From the NCBI GenBank assembly GCA_003695505.1, contig RFIY01000163.1:1-17015 (forward strand): a stretch of 17,015 nucleotides of DNA, in the 5' to 3' direction. This document shows positions 7,390 through 14,322 of the stretch, one piece after another. The translations under genes were made by a program, and so were the position numbers. This stretch comes from Candidatus Dadabacteria bacterium. GTDB taxonomy: Bacteria; J088. Under the pieces are notes generated by a model. The model searched no databases. It was not told the origin of the DNA and saw nothing but the letters and a program-made list of their open reading frames with translations. The stretch's first letter is position 1, and each line of letters begins with the position of its first letter.

Positions 7390-8038
7390 GGCCCTGCTGA
7401 GCGACGCCGCGACCCGCCTGCTGCGTCACGCCCCCGGAACGGACTGGTGGCCGGGCCAGCCCTGGACGGTGGCCATCAGTGCAATCCTGGTCCAGCAGAC
7501 CACCTGGCAACAGGCTGCACGCGCGGTTTCGCGGCTTGGGGACGCGGCACTGGATCCGGACCGTCTGCGTGAACTTGCACCAGGAGAGCTGGGCGCGCGC
7601 ATCCGCTGCAGCGGCTTCTGGCGCCGCAAGGCACGGTCCATCGCGGATCTGGCCGCGACCTGGCCCGAGCTGAACACATGCCCCTTCCCCGGCCGACGCC
7701 AACGATTGCTCGAAATTGCCGGGATCGGGCCCGAAACGGCGGACGCCATCTGTTGCTACGCCTTCGACGATCCGGTCCTCGTCGTTGACGCGATGACGGC
7801 GCGGCTGACGAGCCGACTGACCGGGCAGCCCGTATCCGTACGAAGCTACGACGCCCTGCAGGAACAGTGGAGCAACGCCCTCGACGCACCGAACAATCGC
7901 GCCTTCCGCCTCCTGCACGCCGCGATCGTGGAACACGCGCGAAACATTTGCACCGCGCGCACCCCGCGTTGCACGGGCTGTCATCTGCATGCAATCTGCG
8001 CGCACGGGAACCCGTCTCGCACGATTGCGTCCCACTAA
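7376..8038 (+). CDS. HhH-GPD [4Fe-4S] DNA glycosylase, endonuclease III-related (MagIII-like)
   Basis: Base-excision repair glycosylase fold, 220 residues. 'AISAILVQQTTWQQA' (33-47) resembles the 'ILTQNTAW' segment of the endonuclease III-related/MagIII group. The helix-hairpin-helix 'LLEIAGIGPETADAICCYA' is at 111-129, the catalytic Asp is Asp138 ('VVDAMTARL'), and the iron-sulfur loop has Cys192, 199, 202 and 208 (C-X6-C-X2-C-X5-C). At the position of the Nth lyase Lys120 this protein has Glu120 ('GIGPE'). That suggests a monofunctional glycosylase, perhaps for alkylated purines, rather than a glycosylase/lyase. The frame is open far upstream inside lptD, but homology begins near 7376, so the ATG overlapping lptD by 14 bases was chosen. 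Its function has no obvious link to LPS; it may simply be co-transcribed. Confidence 0.9.
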   Translation: MTVSEALLSDAATRLLRHAPGTDWWPGQPWTVAISAILVQQTTWQQAARAVSRLGDAALDPDRLRELAPGELGARIRCSGFWRRKARSIADLAATWPELNTCPFPGRRQRLLEIAGIGPETADAICCYAFDDPVLVVDAMTARLTSRLTGQPVSVRSYDALQEQWSNALDAPNNRAFRLLHAAIVEHARNICTARTPRCTGCHLHAICAHGNPSRTIASH

Positions 8039-8046
8039 GGAGAATT

Positions 8047-8055
8047 TGCGATAAT
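8047..8055 (+). promoter_or_regulatory. Predicted extended -10 promoter of the skp-lpx operon
   Basis: TG (8047-8048), one base, then GATAAT (8050-8055) form an extended -10 element (5 of 6 to TATAAT). No good -35 is seen; TTGCGT at 8025-8030 is 19 bases away. It lies in the 75-bp gap after the glycosylase stop, the longest plus-strand gap in the window. Transcription would begin about 50 bases before the skp start. I saw no hairpin terminator in the gap, so read-through from upstream is also possible. Confidence 0.4.
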
Positions 8056-8099
8056 ATCACCACTGTCATACCCGTTCCCGTCATCCCGAATGTGCCATC

Positions 8100-8105
8100 A
8101 AGGAG
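8100..8105 (+). promoter_or_regulatory. Strong Shine-Dalgarno deciding the skp start
   Basis: AAGGAG ends 8 bases before the GTG at 8114. The ATG at 8090 in the same frame lies upstream of it and would add residues ahead of a clean signal peptide, so the GTG is preferred. Confidence 0.75.
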
Positions 8106-8113
8106 TATCGCCC

Positions 8114-8638
8114 GTGATTCTGCGTGCCCTGATCCCCGTGTTGTGCGCCCTGCTGACTGCGGTTCCCGTTGCCGCCAGCGCCGCGCAATCCATCGCCTTT
8201 GTCGACGTTCAACGCATCCTGCAGGAATCGAGCGCCGGCAAGATCGCCAGAGACCTGCTCGAGCAATCGACGAAGCGCCTTCGTAACCAGCTTGACCAGC
8301 AACGTCAGGAACTGGAGGATTTGCAGAAACAGTACGAGACGCAGCGTTCCCTGCTCAAACCGGATGCGCGCGAGAAACTGGAACGCGACATCGTCGAGAA
8401 GCAGATGGCACTGCGTCAGGCGTTGCAGCAGTCCCAGGTCGAACTTCAGAATCGCGACGCCGAATTCACCGCGTCCATTCTCGACGAACTGAAGCCGATC
8501 ATCAGCAAGCTGGCAAAGGAACGCGGTATCGATGTCGTCATGGAAAAAGGCGAGTCCGGCCTGCTCTACGCAGCCGAGCGTCTGGACCTGACCGATGTTG
8601 TGCTGAAACGGTACGACGCTTCGAAGCAGAAGAAATAG
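8114..8638 (+). CDS. skp: Periplasmic chaperone Skp/OmpH
   Basis: Periplasmic holdase that keeps unfolded outer-membrane proteins soluble on the way to the Bam complex. From the GTG at 8114 it has 174 residues. Residues 1-23 form a signal peptide ending 'VAASA', leaving a mature chain of about 150, as in the family. The mature protein opens with the family strand 'IAFVDVQRILQES' (27-39). A long charged coiled coil (about 45-130, rich in Gln, Glu, Lys and Arg) forms the tentacle, and the C-terminus closes the body with 'ERGIDVVMEKGESGLLYA'. It is the first gene of the lipid A operon, 5 bases before lpxD; skp-lpxD-fabZ-lpxA is a widespread order. bamA, often just upstream, is absent here. Confidence 0.93.
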   Translation: MILRALIPVLCALLTAVPVAASAAQSIAFVDVQRILQESSAGKIARDLLEQSTKRLRNQLDQQRQELEDLQKQYETQRSLLKPDAREKLERDIVEKQMALRQALQQSQVELQNRDAEFTASILDELKPIISKLAKERGIDVVMEKGESGLLYAAERLDLTDVVLKRYDASKQKK

Positions 8639-8643
8639 CGACG

Positions 8644-9633
8644 ATGCGTCTGTTCGAGCTCCTGGACGCGCTCGAACTGCCACGGCAGGGACGGGATCGC
8701 GACCTGACCGGCGCCGCGCCGCTCGATCAGGCGTCGCCGTCGGAGTTGTCGTTTTTTGCGAACCCGCGCTACCGTGAGCAGCTCAGTACGACGGCTGCCG
8801 GAGCTGTGTTCGTTCGTGAGCGTCATCGCGCCCTTGTCCCTGACGGCACCGACGCGATCGTCTGTGACGACCCATACGCCATGTTTGCCCGCGCCGCGCA
8901 ACTGCTCTATCCGGAACGACGCCCGGTCTGGCGGGGCATCGCCGACACGGCGATCGTGGCCAGCGACGCCCGGCTTGGCGAGAATGTGTCGATCGGCCCC
9001 GGCGCCATCATCGGCCCATCCGCGGCGATCGGCGATGGCGCCTGCATCGACGCCGGCGCGGTCATCGGCGCTGACGCCTCGATCGGCACACAGGCCATCG
9101 TCTATGCCAATGCAGTCGTCGCAGACGGCTGCACCGTCGGTGATCGAACGATCATTCACAGTGGTGCCGTGATCGGCGCAGATGGCTTCGGATTCGCACC
9201 TTCGGCGGAGGGACTGATCAAAATCCCGCAGATCGGGCGCGTCATCCTCGGCAATGACGTCGAAATCGGTGCCAACACGACCGTCGACCGCGGCGCCCTT
9301 GGCGACACCGTCATCGAGGATGGCGTCAAGCTCGACAATCTCATTCAGGTGGGCCACAACACACGCATCGGCGCCCACACCGTGATCGCTGGCGGCACCG
9401 TGATCGCCGGGTCCGTCTCCATTGGCCGCGGCTGCATGATCGGTGGTCAGTGTGCCATTGCCGGGCACCTGTCGATCGGCGACGGCTGCCAGGTCGCCGG
9501 GCGATCCGGTATCATGCGCGATGTGGAACCGGGCAGCAAGATTGGCGGTGCCCCTGCGGTACCGCACGCACAATGGATGCGACAGCTTGCAGCGATTCAG
9601 AAGCTGCCGGACATACTGCGAAAACTGACATGA
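8644..9633 (+). CDS. lpxD: UDP-3-O-(3-hydroxyacyl)glucosamine N-acyltransferase LpxD
   Basis: Third step of lipid A synthesis: transfers a 3-hydroxyacyl chain from ACP to the 2-amino group of UDP-3-O-acylglucosamine, in the cytoplasm, as a trimer. The protein has 329 residues. An N-terminal uridine-binding domain (1 to about 98, with 'SELSFFANPRYREQL') precedes a left-handed beta-helix of hexapeptide repeats (about 100-295, repeated 'IG.GA.I' units). Then come helices that bind ACP (about 308-329). Key motifs are 'GADGFGF' (178-184) and the catalytic His238 in 'IQVGHN', which matches E. coli His239. The ATG lies 5 bases after skp and its TGA overlaps the fabZ ATG. Confidence 0.97.
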   Translation: MRLFELLDALELPRQGRDRDLTGAAPLDQASPSELSFFANPRYREQLSTTAAGAVFVRERHRALVPDGTDAIVCDDPYAMFARAAQLLYPERRPVWRGIADTAIVASDARLGENVSIGPGAIIGPSAAIGDGACIDAGAVIGADASIGTQAIVYANAVVADGCTVGDRTIIHSGAVIGADGFGFAPSAEGLIKIPQIGRVILGNDVEIGANTTVDRGALGDTVIEDGVKLDNLIQVGHNTRIGAHTVIAGGTVIAGSVSIGRGCMIGGQCAIAGHLSIGDGCQVAGRSGIMRDVEPGSKIGGAPAVPHAQWMRQLAAIQKLPDILRKLT

Positions 9634-10061
9634 ATCTGCACGAGATCCGCCAGATCCTGCCGCATCGCGCGCCCTTCCTGTTTCTCGACGATATCGACGT
9701 CGACGCCGAAGGCCGCAGCGCCGTTGGGCACTGGACGCCGCGCACGACGTGGCCCGTGTTCAAGGGACACTTCCCGGGGCACCCCGTCGTCCCTGGCGTG
9801 ATTCTGATCGAAGTCATGGCCCAGGCAGCCCTGATCCTCGGACGTGCCATCGAAACACGCGAACCTGACGAGTTCGGCATGCTTGTCGGGGTCGACCATG
9901 CGCGTTTTCGCCGCCCCATCCATCCGGGAGACACCGTCGAAGTTCGCGTTCGTTTTCGCCGCCGTCGGCGCCACCTCTGGGCATTTGCGGGCGAAATCCG
10001 CCGAGACAGCGCCATGGCCGCCCAGGCGGAATTGCTGGCCACACTATCCCAAACCGTCTGA
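9630..10061 (+). CDS. fabZ: 3-hydroxyacyl-ACP dehydratase FabZ
   Basis: Dehydrates 3-hydroxyacyl-ACP in fatty-acid elongation and so competes with LpxA and LpxD for the same acyl donor. It has 143 residues in a single hot-dog fold. The N-terminus 'IRQILPHRAPFLFLD' (6-20) and the active-site motif 'GHFPGHPVVPGVILIEVMAQ' (46-65) are canonical. His47 and Glu61 are the catalytic pair, with the usual 14-residue spacing. Its ATG overlaps the lpxD TGA (ATGA), and 19 non-coding bases separate it from lpxA. The frame is open further upstream inside lpxD, but homology begins at 9630. Basic residues are frequent near 107-113 ('VRFRRRRRH'). Confidence 0.96.
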   Translation: MNLHEIRQILPHRAPFLFLDDIDVDAEGRSAVGHWTPRTTWPVFKGHFPGHPVVPGVILIEVMAQAALILGRAIETREPDEFGMLVGVDHARFRRPIHPGDTVEVRVRFRRRRRHLWAFAGEIRRDSAMAAQAELLATLSQTV

Positions 10062-10080
10062 TCAACGAAAGCCACACTCC

Positions 10081-10869
10081 ATGACCGCCAACATCCATCC
10101 AGCCGCCCATGTCGCCCCCGAGGCTCGCCTCGCCGAGGGCGTGACTGTGGGTCCAGGTGCCGTCATTGGCCCCGATGTCTCAATTGGAGCCGGCACCTCG
10201 ATTGGCCCCGGTGCGATTATTGAAGGGCACACCACGATTGGGCGTGACAACCAGATCTATGGGCATGCCGTCGTCGGCAGCCCGCCACAGGACAAGAAGT
10301 ACGAGGGCACGCCGACGCTGTTGCGGATCGGCGACCGCAATGTGATCCGGGAATTCGTGACGATCAATCCGGGAACCGAACAGGATCGCGGCGAGACGAC
10401 GATCGGCAACGGCAACCTGCTGATGGCGTACGTCCACGTCGCGCATGACTGCCTGATTGGCAACGACAATGTCCTGGCGAATACAGCGCAACTGGCCGGA
10501 CACGTCGAAATTGGGGATTTCGTCACGATCGGCGGCATGTCCGGCATTCACCAGTTCGTCCGGCTCGGCGACCACGCCATGGTCGGCGGTGGCAGCATGG
10601 TGACGCTCGATGTGCCACCATACTGCACGGCCGTCGGCAACCGTGCCCGGTTGCACGGACTCAATCTGATTGGACTGCAACGGCGCGGCTTCGACGCCGA
10701 CGCCATCCAGCGGCTGAAACAGGCCTACCGGATGATTTTCCGCGATGGTCTCCGCTTCAAAGAAGCGCTGCAACAGGTTCGCGACACCTTTGCGGGGCAC
10801 GCGGACGTGATGAAACTCGTCACCTTTCTGGAATCGTCCGAACGCGGCGTCGCCCGTCCCGGCAGGTAA
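10081..10869 (+). CDS. lpxA: UDP-N-acetylglucosamine O-acyltransferase LpxA
   Basis: First step of lipid A synthesis: moves a 3-hydroxyacyl chain from ACP to the 3-OH of UDP-GlcNAc. It has 262 residues, the same length as E. coli LpxA. An N-terminal left-handed beta-helix (about 1-185) carries hexapeptide repeats, followed by a helical tail. Catalytic His122 is in 'VHVAHDC' (E. coli His125), and the 'IHQF' and 'VPPYCTAVGN' motifs are present. Gly170 falls at the hydrocarbon-ruler position of E. coli Gly173, and Gln70 at the Gln73 that favours a 3-OH sugar. By inference it adds a chain of about 14 carbons to ordinary UDP-GlcNAc. The ATG at 10081 was chosen on length and homology; the frame runs back into fabZ. 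Confidence 0.97.
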   Translation: MTANIHPAAHVAPEARLAEGVTVGPGAVIGPDVSIGAGTSIGPGAIIEGHTTIGRDNQIYGHAVVGSPPQDKKYEGTPTLLRIGDRNVIREFVTINPGTEQDRGETTIGNGNLLMAYVHVAHDCLIGNDNVLANTAQLAGHVEIGDFVTIGGMSGIHQFVRLGDHAMVGGGSMVTLDVPPYCTAVGNRARLHGLNLIGLQRRGFDADAIQRLKQAYRMIFRDGLRFKEALQQVRDTFAGHADVMKLVTFLESSERGVARPGR

Positions 10870-10872
10870 CCG

Positions 10873-11928
10873 TTGCACCTCTGGATCAGTGCCGGCGAGC
10901 TGAGCGGTGATCAGCGCGCCGCAGAGTTGTTTCGTGCGCGCCCGGATCGGCTGGCGGACATTGCGGCGTTTGGGATCACCGGGCCCAACCTGGCAGCGGC
11001 TGGCGTGGAATCTGTTGGCACGATCGACCGTTTTTCTGCGATGGGTCTGGGCGAGGTCATGCGTCTGCTGCCGAGGGCCATCCGCCTGCTGACACGCGCC
11101 GATCGGGCGTGTCGCAAGCGACGCCCCGCCGCCGCCATTCTCGTCGACTTTGGAGCGTGGCACATGCAGCTCGGTCAGCGATTACGGCGGCAGCAAATTC
11201 CGGTCTTTCACCTGGCTCCGCCCAAGCTCTGGGCATGGGGAACGTGGCGTGCCCGGACGTTGCAGAGAAGTGCGGACGCCGTCGGCGTGCTGTTTCCATT
11301 CGAAGTGCCCTTCTACGAACGCCTGGGCCTCGAGGTCGTTCACGTCGGGCATCCGGCGGCGGCGCACCATGTGGTGCGCGGCGACGCCAGTCGTCTGCTG
11401 CTATTGCCAGGCAGCCGCCCCGCCGAAGTCGCCGCCCACCTGCCGATCATGCTCAAGGCGACCGAGAAGCTGGCCACAAGAGCGGGGCTTCGTCGCACAC
11501 TGTGTCTGCCACCAAATGTACAACCCCCGCAGCCACTCCCCGGTGACGTCGAACTGCGGCGCGTCCATGGCCCGGAAGCCTTCGGCGATGGCGCCATCGC
11601 CGTGGCCGCATCTGGCACGGTAAACATCGAGCTGGCGGCATTAGGCATCCCCTTCGTCGCCTGTTATCGTATGGCAGAGACGACGTTTCGCGTCGGCATG
11701 CCTCTGGTGCGGGTGCGCTGGCTCAATCCGGTCAACCTCAGCGCCGGAAACCTCGTCGTCGAGGAACTCGTGCAGGACGCGATGACTGCACTCAACCTCG
11801 AGCGCGCCCTGTCGCGCACCTGGGAACGCCGCGCGGCGATATCGACCGAACTGGAACATGTGGCCGCCAGTCTTCGCCGACCCGATGGACTTGCGGCCTG
11901 CTGGGAGGTTCTTTCACGATGGCTGTAG
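10873..11928 (+). CDS. lpxB: Lipid-A-disaccharide synthase LpxB, divergent, TTG start
   Basis: GT19 glycosyltransferase that joins lipid X to UDP-2,3-diacylglucosamine at the inner face of the membrane. It has 351 residues, about 30 fewer than E. coli. Seen: 'SAGELSGDQ' (6-14), 'APPKLWAWGTWRAR' (115-128), 'FPFEVPFYERLGLEVVHVGHP' region (141-161), 'LLLLPGSRPAEV' (175-186), a late 'ASGTVNIELAALGIPFV' and 'NLSAGNLVVEEL'. The usual 'IDxPDFN' is 'VDFGAWH' (91-97). The first Asp (Asp92, the E. coli Asp98 as I recall) is kept, but the second is Ala. The start is TTG at 10873, 3 bases after the lpxA stop with AGG six bases upstream; no ATG precedes the SAGE motif in frame. No lpxI or lpxH lies next to it. 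Confidence 0.9.
   Translation: MHLWISAGELSGDQRAAELFRARPDRLADIAAFGITGPNLAAAGVESVGTIDRFSAMGLGEVMRLLPRAIRLLTRADRACRKRRPAAAILVDFGAWHMQLGQRLRRQQIPVFHLAPPKLWAWGTWRARTLQRSADAVGVLFPFEVPFYERLGLEVVHVGHPAAAHHVVRGDASRLLLLPGSRPAEVAAHLPIMLKATEKLATRAGLRRTLCLPPNVQPPQPLPGDVELRRVHGPEAFGDGAIAVAASGTVNIELAALGIPFVACYRMAETTFRVGMPLVRVRWLNPVNLSAGNLVVEELVQDAMTALNLERALSRTWERRAAISTELEHVAASLRRPDGLAACWEVLSRWL
11903..11908 (+). promoter_or_regulatory. Shine-Dalgarno for msbA inside the lpxB end
   Basis: GGGAGG lies 10 bases before the msbA ATG, within the last codons of lpxB. It supports the ATG at 11919 and thus a 10-base overlap of the two genes. Confidence 0.6.
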
Positions 11929-13682
11929 CCACCGATACCGACACACGCATCTACCTGCGTCTGCTCGGTTTTGTCCGGCCCTACACCGGCCGCCTGATTG
12001 CCGCAACCGCTGCCATGCTCGTCGTCGCGGCAACCAGCAGCGCCGTGCCGATGCTCGTTGAACCCGTCATGGACCGCATTTTCGTTGCGCGGGACGAATC
12101 AATGCTCGGGCCGGTCGCGCTGGCCGTGATTGCCCTGTTTTCGATCAAGGGCGCCGCCTGGTACATCCAGGGATACATGATGGCCGTCATTGGACACCGG
12201 ATCATCGCCGATCTGCGCCACCGGCTGTTCGACCGCCTGCTCGAACAGGACATTTCCTTTTTTACGCGAACGTCCTCTGGTGAAATCGTCAGCCGCATCA
12301 CATTCGATACGACGCAGGTGCAACAGGCCGTCACACGCGCGTTGACCGGCACGTTTCAGCACATTGCCACGATCGCCGGTCTGGCCGTGGTGCTGTTCGT
12401 CCAGAACTGGAAGCTCGCCTCGATCGCGATTATCGTCTTTCCTGTCGCCGTCTGGCCGCTGTCACGATTCGGGCGCGCGATCCGGCGGTACAGTCGCCAG
12501 ACACAGGAGCAGATGGGCACACTGAGCGCACTGCTGTTCGAAGTCGTCAGCGGCATTCGCGTCGTCCGCGTCTTCCGCATCGAAGGTCCACTGCGCGAAA
12601 CGGTCGGGAAGGAAGTCGATGCGGTCAGCAACACGCTGATCCGCAGTCAGCGGGTATCCGCAGCCAGCCATCCGATCATGGAATGGATCGGCGCCGTCGG
12701 TATTGGCGCGGTGCTCTGGCTCGGCGGCCGGCTCGTGATCGACGGCACGGTCACCACCGGGCAGTTTTTTGCATTTTTCAGCGCAGTGTTCCTGATGTAC
12801 GACCCGGTCAAGCGGCTCAACGGCACCTGGCAACAGATCCAGCAGGGCGTAGCCGCCGCGGAGCGGATCTTCGACTGGATCGATGAAGAGCCTCGTGTGC
12901 GTAGCGAGGGCGCAACGCCGCTCCCGCCGGCACAGGATGGTGGTCGCTCGTTACGGTTCGAGCAGGTACGCTTCGCTTACGCAGACGAACCTGTCTTGTG
13001 CGACATCGATTTCGCAGTCCCCGCGGGCAGCACGACGGCGCTGGTCGGCCCGTCTGGTGCAGGCAAATCGACCATCGCGGATCTGATCGCGCGCTTCTAC
13101 GACCCAACGGACGGACGCATTCTGCTCGATGGCATCGATTTGCGTACCCTGCCGCTCGACCTGCTGCGCGATCAGATTGCGATGGTCGATCAGCAAACCG
13201 TACTATTCGATACGACGGTCGCGCGCAATATCGAATTTGGCCGGCCCGGCGCAACGCGCGATCAGATCGTCGCTGCCGCACGCGCTGCGAATGCCCACGC
13301 GTTCATCGAGCAGTTGCCGGATGGCTACGACACCGTCATCGGCGAGAACGGCGTTACGCTCAGTGGCGGCCAGCGGCAACGGCTGGCAATCGCCCGGGCG
13401 ATCATCAAGGACGCGCCATTGCTGATTCTCGATGAAGCAACCAGTGCACTCGACACCGAAAGCGAACGTGAAGTCCAGGCTGCACTGGACCGCCTGATGG
13501 CCGGCCGTACCGCTGTCGTGATCGCCCACCGGCTGAGCACGATCCGCGACGCCGATCAGATTGTCGTCATCGATAATGGACGTATCGTCGAGACCGGCGT
13601 ACACGATGAGCTGCTGGCCCGGAACGGTCTGTATGCACGACTGTGGCAAATGCAGGTCGAGGGACGGAATGCCGGGGACTGA
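11919..13682 (+). CDS. msbA: Lipid A flippase/exporter MsbA (ABC half-transporter)
   Basis: Homodimeric exporter that flips lipid A-core across the inner membrane using ATP. It has 587 residues, close to the usual 580. Residues 1 to about 315 are the membrane domain, with 'HRIIADLRHRLFDRLLEQD' and 'FFTRTSSGEIVSRI' in the first cytoplasmic loops. Residues about 335-580 are the nucleotide-binding domain: Walker A 'GPSGAGKST' (377-385, Lys383), signature 'LSGGQ' (481-485), Walker B ending in Asp505 with catalytic Glu506, 'SALD' D-loop and switch His in 'IAHRLS'. Its position between lpxB and waaA supports lipid A rather than drug export. The ATG overlaps lpxB by 10 bases, and the end overlaps the acyltransferase start. 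Confidence 0.95.
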   Translation: MAVATDTDTRIYLRLLGFVRPYTGRLIAATAAMLVVAATSSAVPMLVEPVMDRIFVARDESMLGPVALAVIALFSIKGAAWYIQGYMMAVIGHRIIADLRHRLFDRLLEQDISFFTRTSSGEIVSRITFDTTQVQQAVTRALTGTFQHIATIAGLAVVLFVQNWKLASIAIIVFPVAVWPLSRFGRAIRRYSRQTQEQMGTLSALLFEVVSGIRVVRVFRIEGPLRETVGKEVDAVSNTLIRSQRVSAASHPIMEWIGAVGIGAVLWLGGRLVIDGTVTTGQFFAFFSAVFLMYDPVKRLNGTWQQIQQGVAAAERIFDWIDEEPRVRSEGATPLPPAQDGGRSLRFEQVRFAYADEPVLCDIDFAVPAGSTTALVGPSGAGKSTIADLIARFYDPTDGRILLDGIDLRTLPLDLLRDQIAMVDQQTVLFDTTVARNIEFGRPGATRDQIVAAARAANAHAFIEQLPDGYDTVIGENGVTLSGGQRQRLAIARAIIKDAPLLILDEATSALDTESEREVQAALDRLMAGRTAVVIAHRLSTIRDADQIVVIDNGRIVETGVHDELLARNGLYARLWQMQVEGRNAGD

Positions 13683-14322
13683 CGTCGGCAGGAGGCTCCT
13701 GACTGCGATGGGCGCCCCGCTGCTGCGCGCCTGGGCTGGCAGCCTGCGATTCCACGAGGCCGGACGTGCGCGGGTCACTTCGGCGTTCGAACGAGGCCCG
13801 GTGATCACGGTATTCTGGCACAACCGCTTCCTGATGCTGCCCTTCATCTATCCAAACGACCGCCGCATCGGCGTGCTGATCAGTCCCAGTGCCGATGGCG
13901 ACATAATCGCGGCCACCATCGAAGCACTCGGTCGAGACACCATTCGCGGCAGCTCGCGACGCGACGCGGGCCCCGCCTTTGATGCGCTGACGAACTGGCT
14001 GGCTGAAGGTCGAGACGTCGGCATCGCCGTTGATGGACCTCTGGGGCCGGTGTATGAACCAAAAACTGGCGCGATCCGGCTCTCGCAGCACACCGGCGCA
14101 CCAATCGTTCCGCTGGTCTACACGACAGACCGCGGCCTGGCCCTGCCGACCTGGGACCGGTTCTGGCTGCCGGCCCCGGGTGCATGCGCCGCCTTCGTCT
14201 GGGGCGAACCCTGGGTCGTGCCACCCGATCTGGCCGTCGACACCGCACGGACGGCACTCCGCAGCCGGATGTTGTCCGCGCTTCGCGAGGCCTGTGCCTG
14301 TACGGGAGGGTCGCCATGTTGA
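13669..14322 (+). CDS. DUF374-family lysophospholipid acyltransferase-like protein
   Basis: Membrane-associated acyltransferase-like protein of the DUF374 type, 217 residues from the ATG at 13669. Seen: 'VFWHNRFLMLPF' (48-59) with the probable catalytic His51, 'SADGDIIAATIEALG' (74-88), 'RGSSRRDAGPAFDAL' (93-107), and 'VDGPLGPVYEPKTGAIRLS', with Asp122-Gly-Pro shaping the substrate pocket. The gene commonly sits between msbA and waaA, so it may acylate a lipid A or phospholipid intermediate; the substrate is not established. The start is uncertain: 13669 has GAGGGA only 4 bases upstream, while the ATG at 13708 has a perfect AGGAGG but 12 bases away. I kept the longer form because it retains the N-terminal amphipathic helix. 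It overlaps msbA by 14 bases. Confidence 0.87.
   Translation: MPGTDVGRRLLTAMGAPLLRAWAGSLRFHEAGRARVTSAFERGPVITVFWHNRFLMLPFIYPNDRRIGVLISPSADGDIIAATIEALGRDTIRGSSRRDAGPAFDALTNWLAEGRDVGIAVDGPLGPVYEPKTGAIRLSQHTGAPIVPLVYTTDRGLALPTWDRFWLPAPGACAAFVWGEPWVVPPDLAVDTARTALRSRMLSALREACACTGGSPC
13690..13695 (+). promoter_or_regulatory. Perfect AGGAGG that could serve an internal start at 13708
   Basis: AGGAGG precedes the in-frame ATG at 13708 by 12 bases, which is rather long. It also falls just after the msbA stop. It is the reason the acyltransferase start is left open between 13669 and 13708. Confidence 0.35.
14304..14310 (+). promoter_or_regulatory. Shine-Dalgarno for waaA
   Basis: GGGAGGG ends 5 bases before the ATG at 14316, inside the last codons of the acyltransferase gene. 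It fixes the waaA start there and not further upstream in the open frame. Confidence 0.65.

Noticed and set aside
8090-8113. Upstream ATG start for skp
   Set aside because: The Shine-Dalgarno AAGGAG lies downstream of it and serves the GTG at 8114, which gives a clean signal peptide.
8039-8113. Intrinsic terminator between the glycosylase and skp
   Set aside because: No GC hairpin followed by a T run is present in the gap.
8980-9530. Repetitive 'atcggc'-like DNA in lpxD and lpxA taken as tandem repeats
   Set aside because: The repetition reflects the hexapeptide beta-helix code of the proteins, not a DNA repeat element.
10873-11928. lpxB as a decayed gene because of the lost motif and short length
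   Set aside because: The frame is intact, all other family motifs are in order, and it is embedded in a tight operon, so divergence is likelier than decay.
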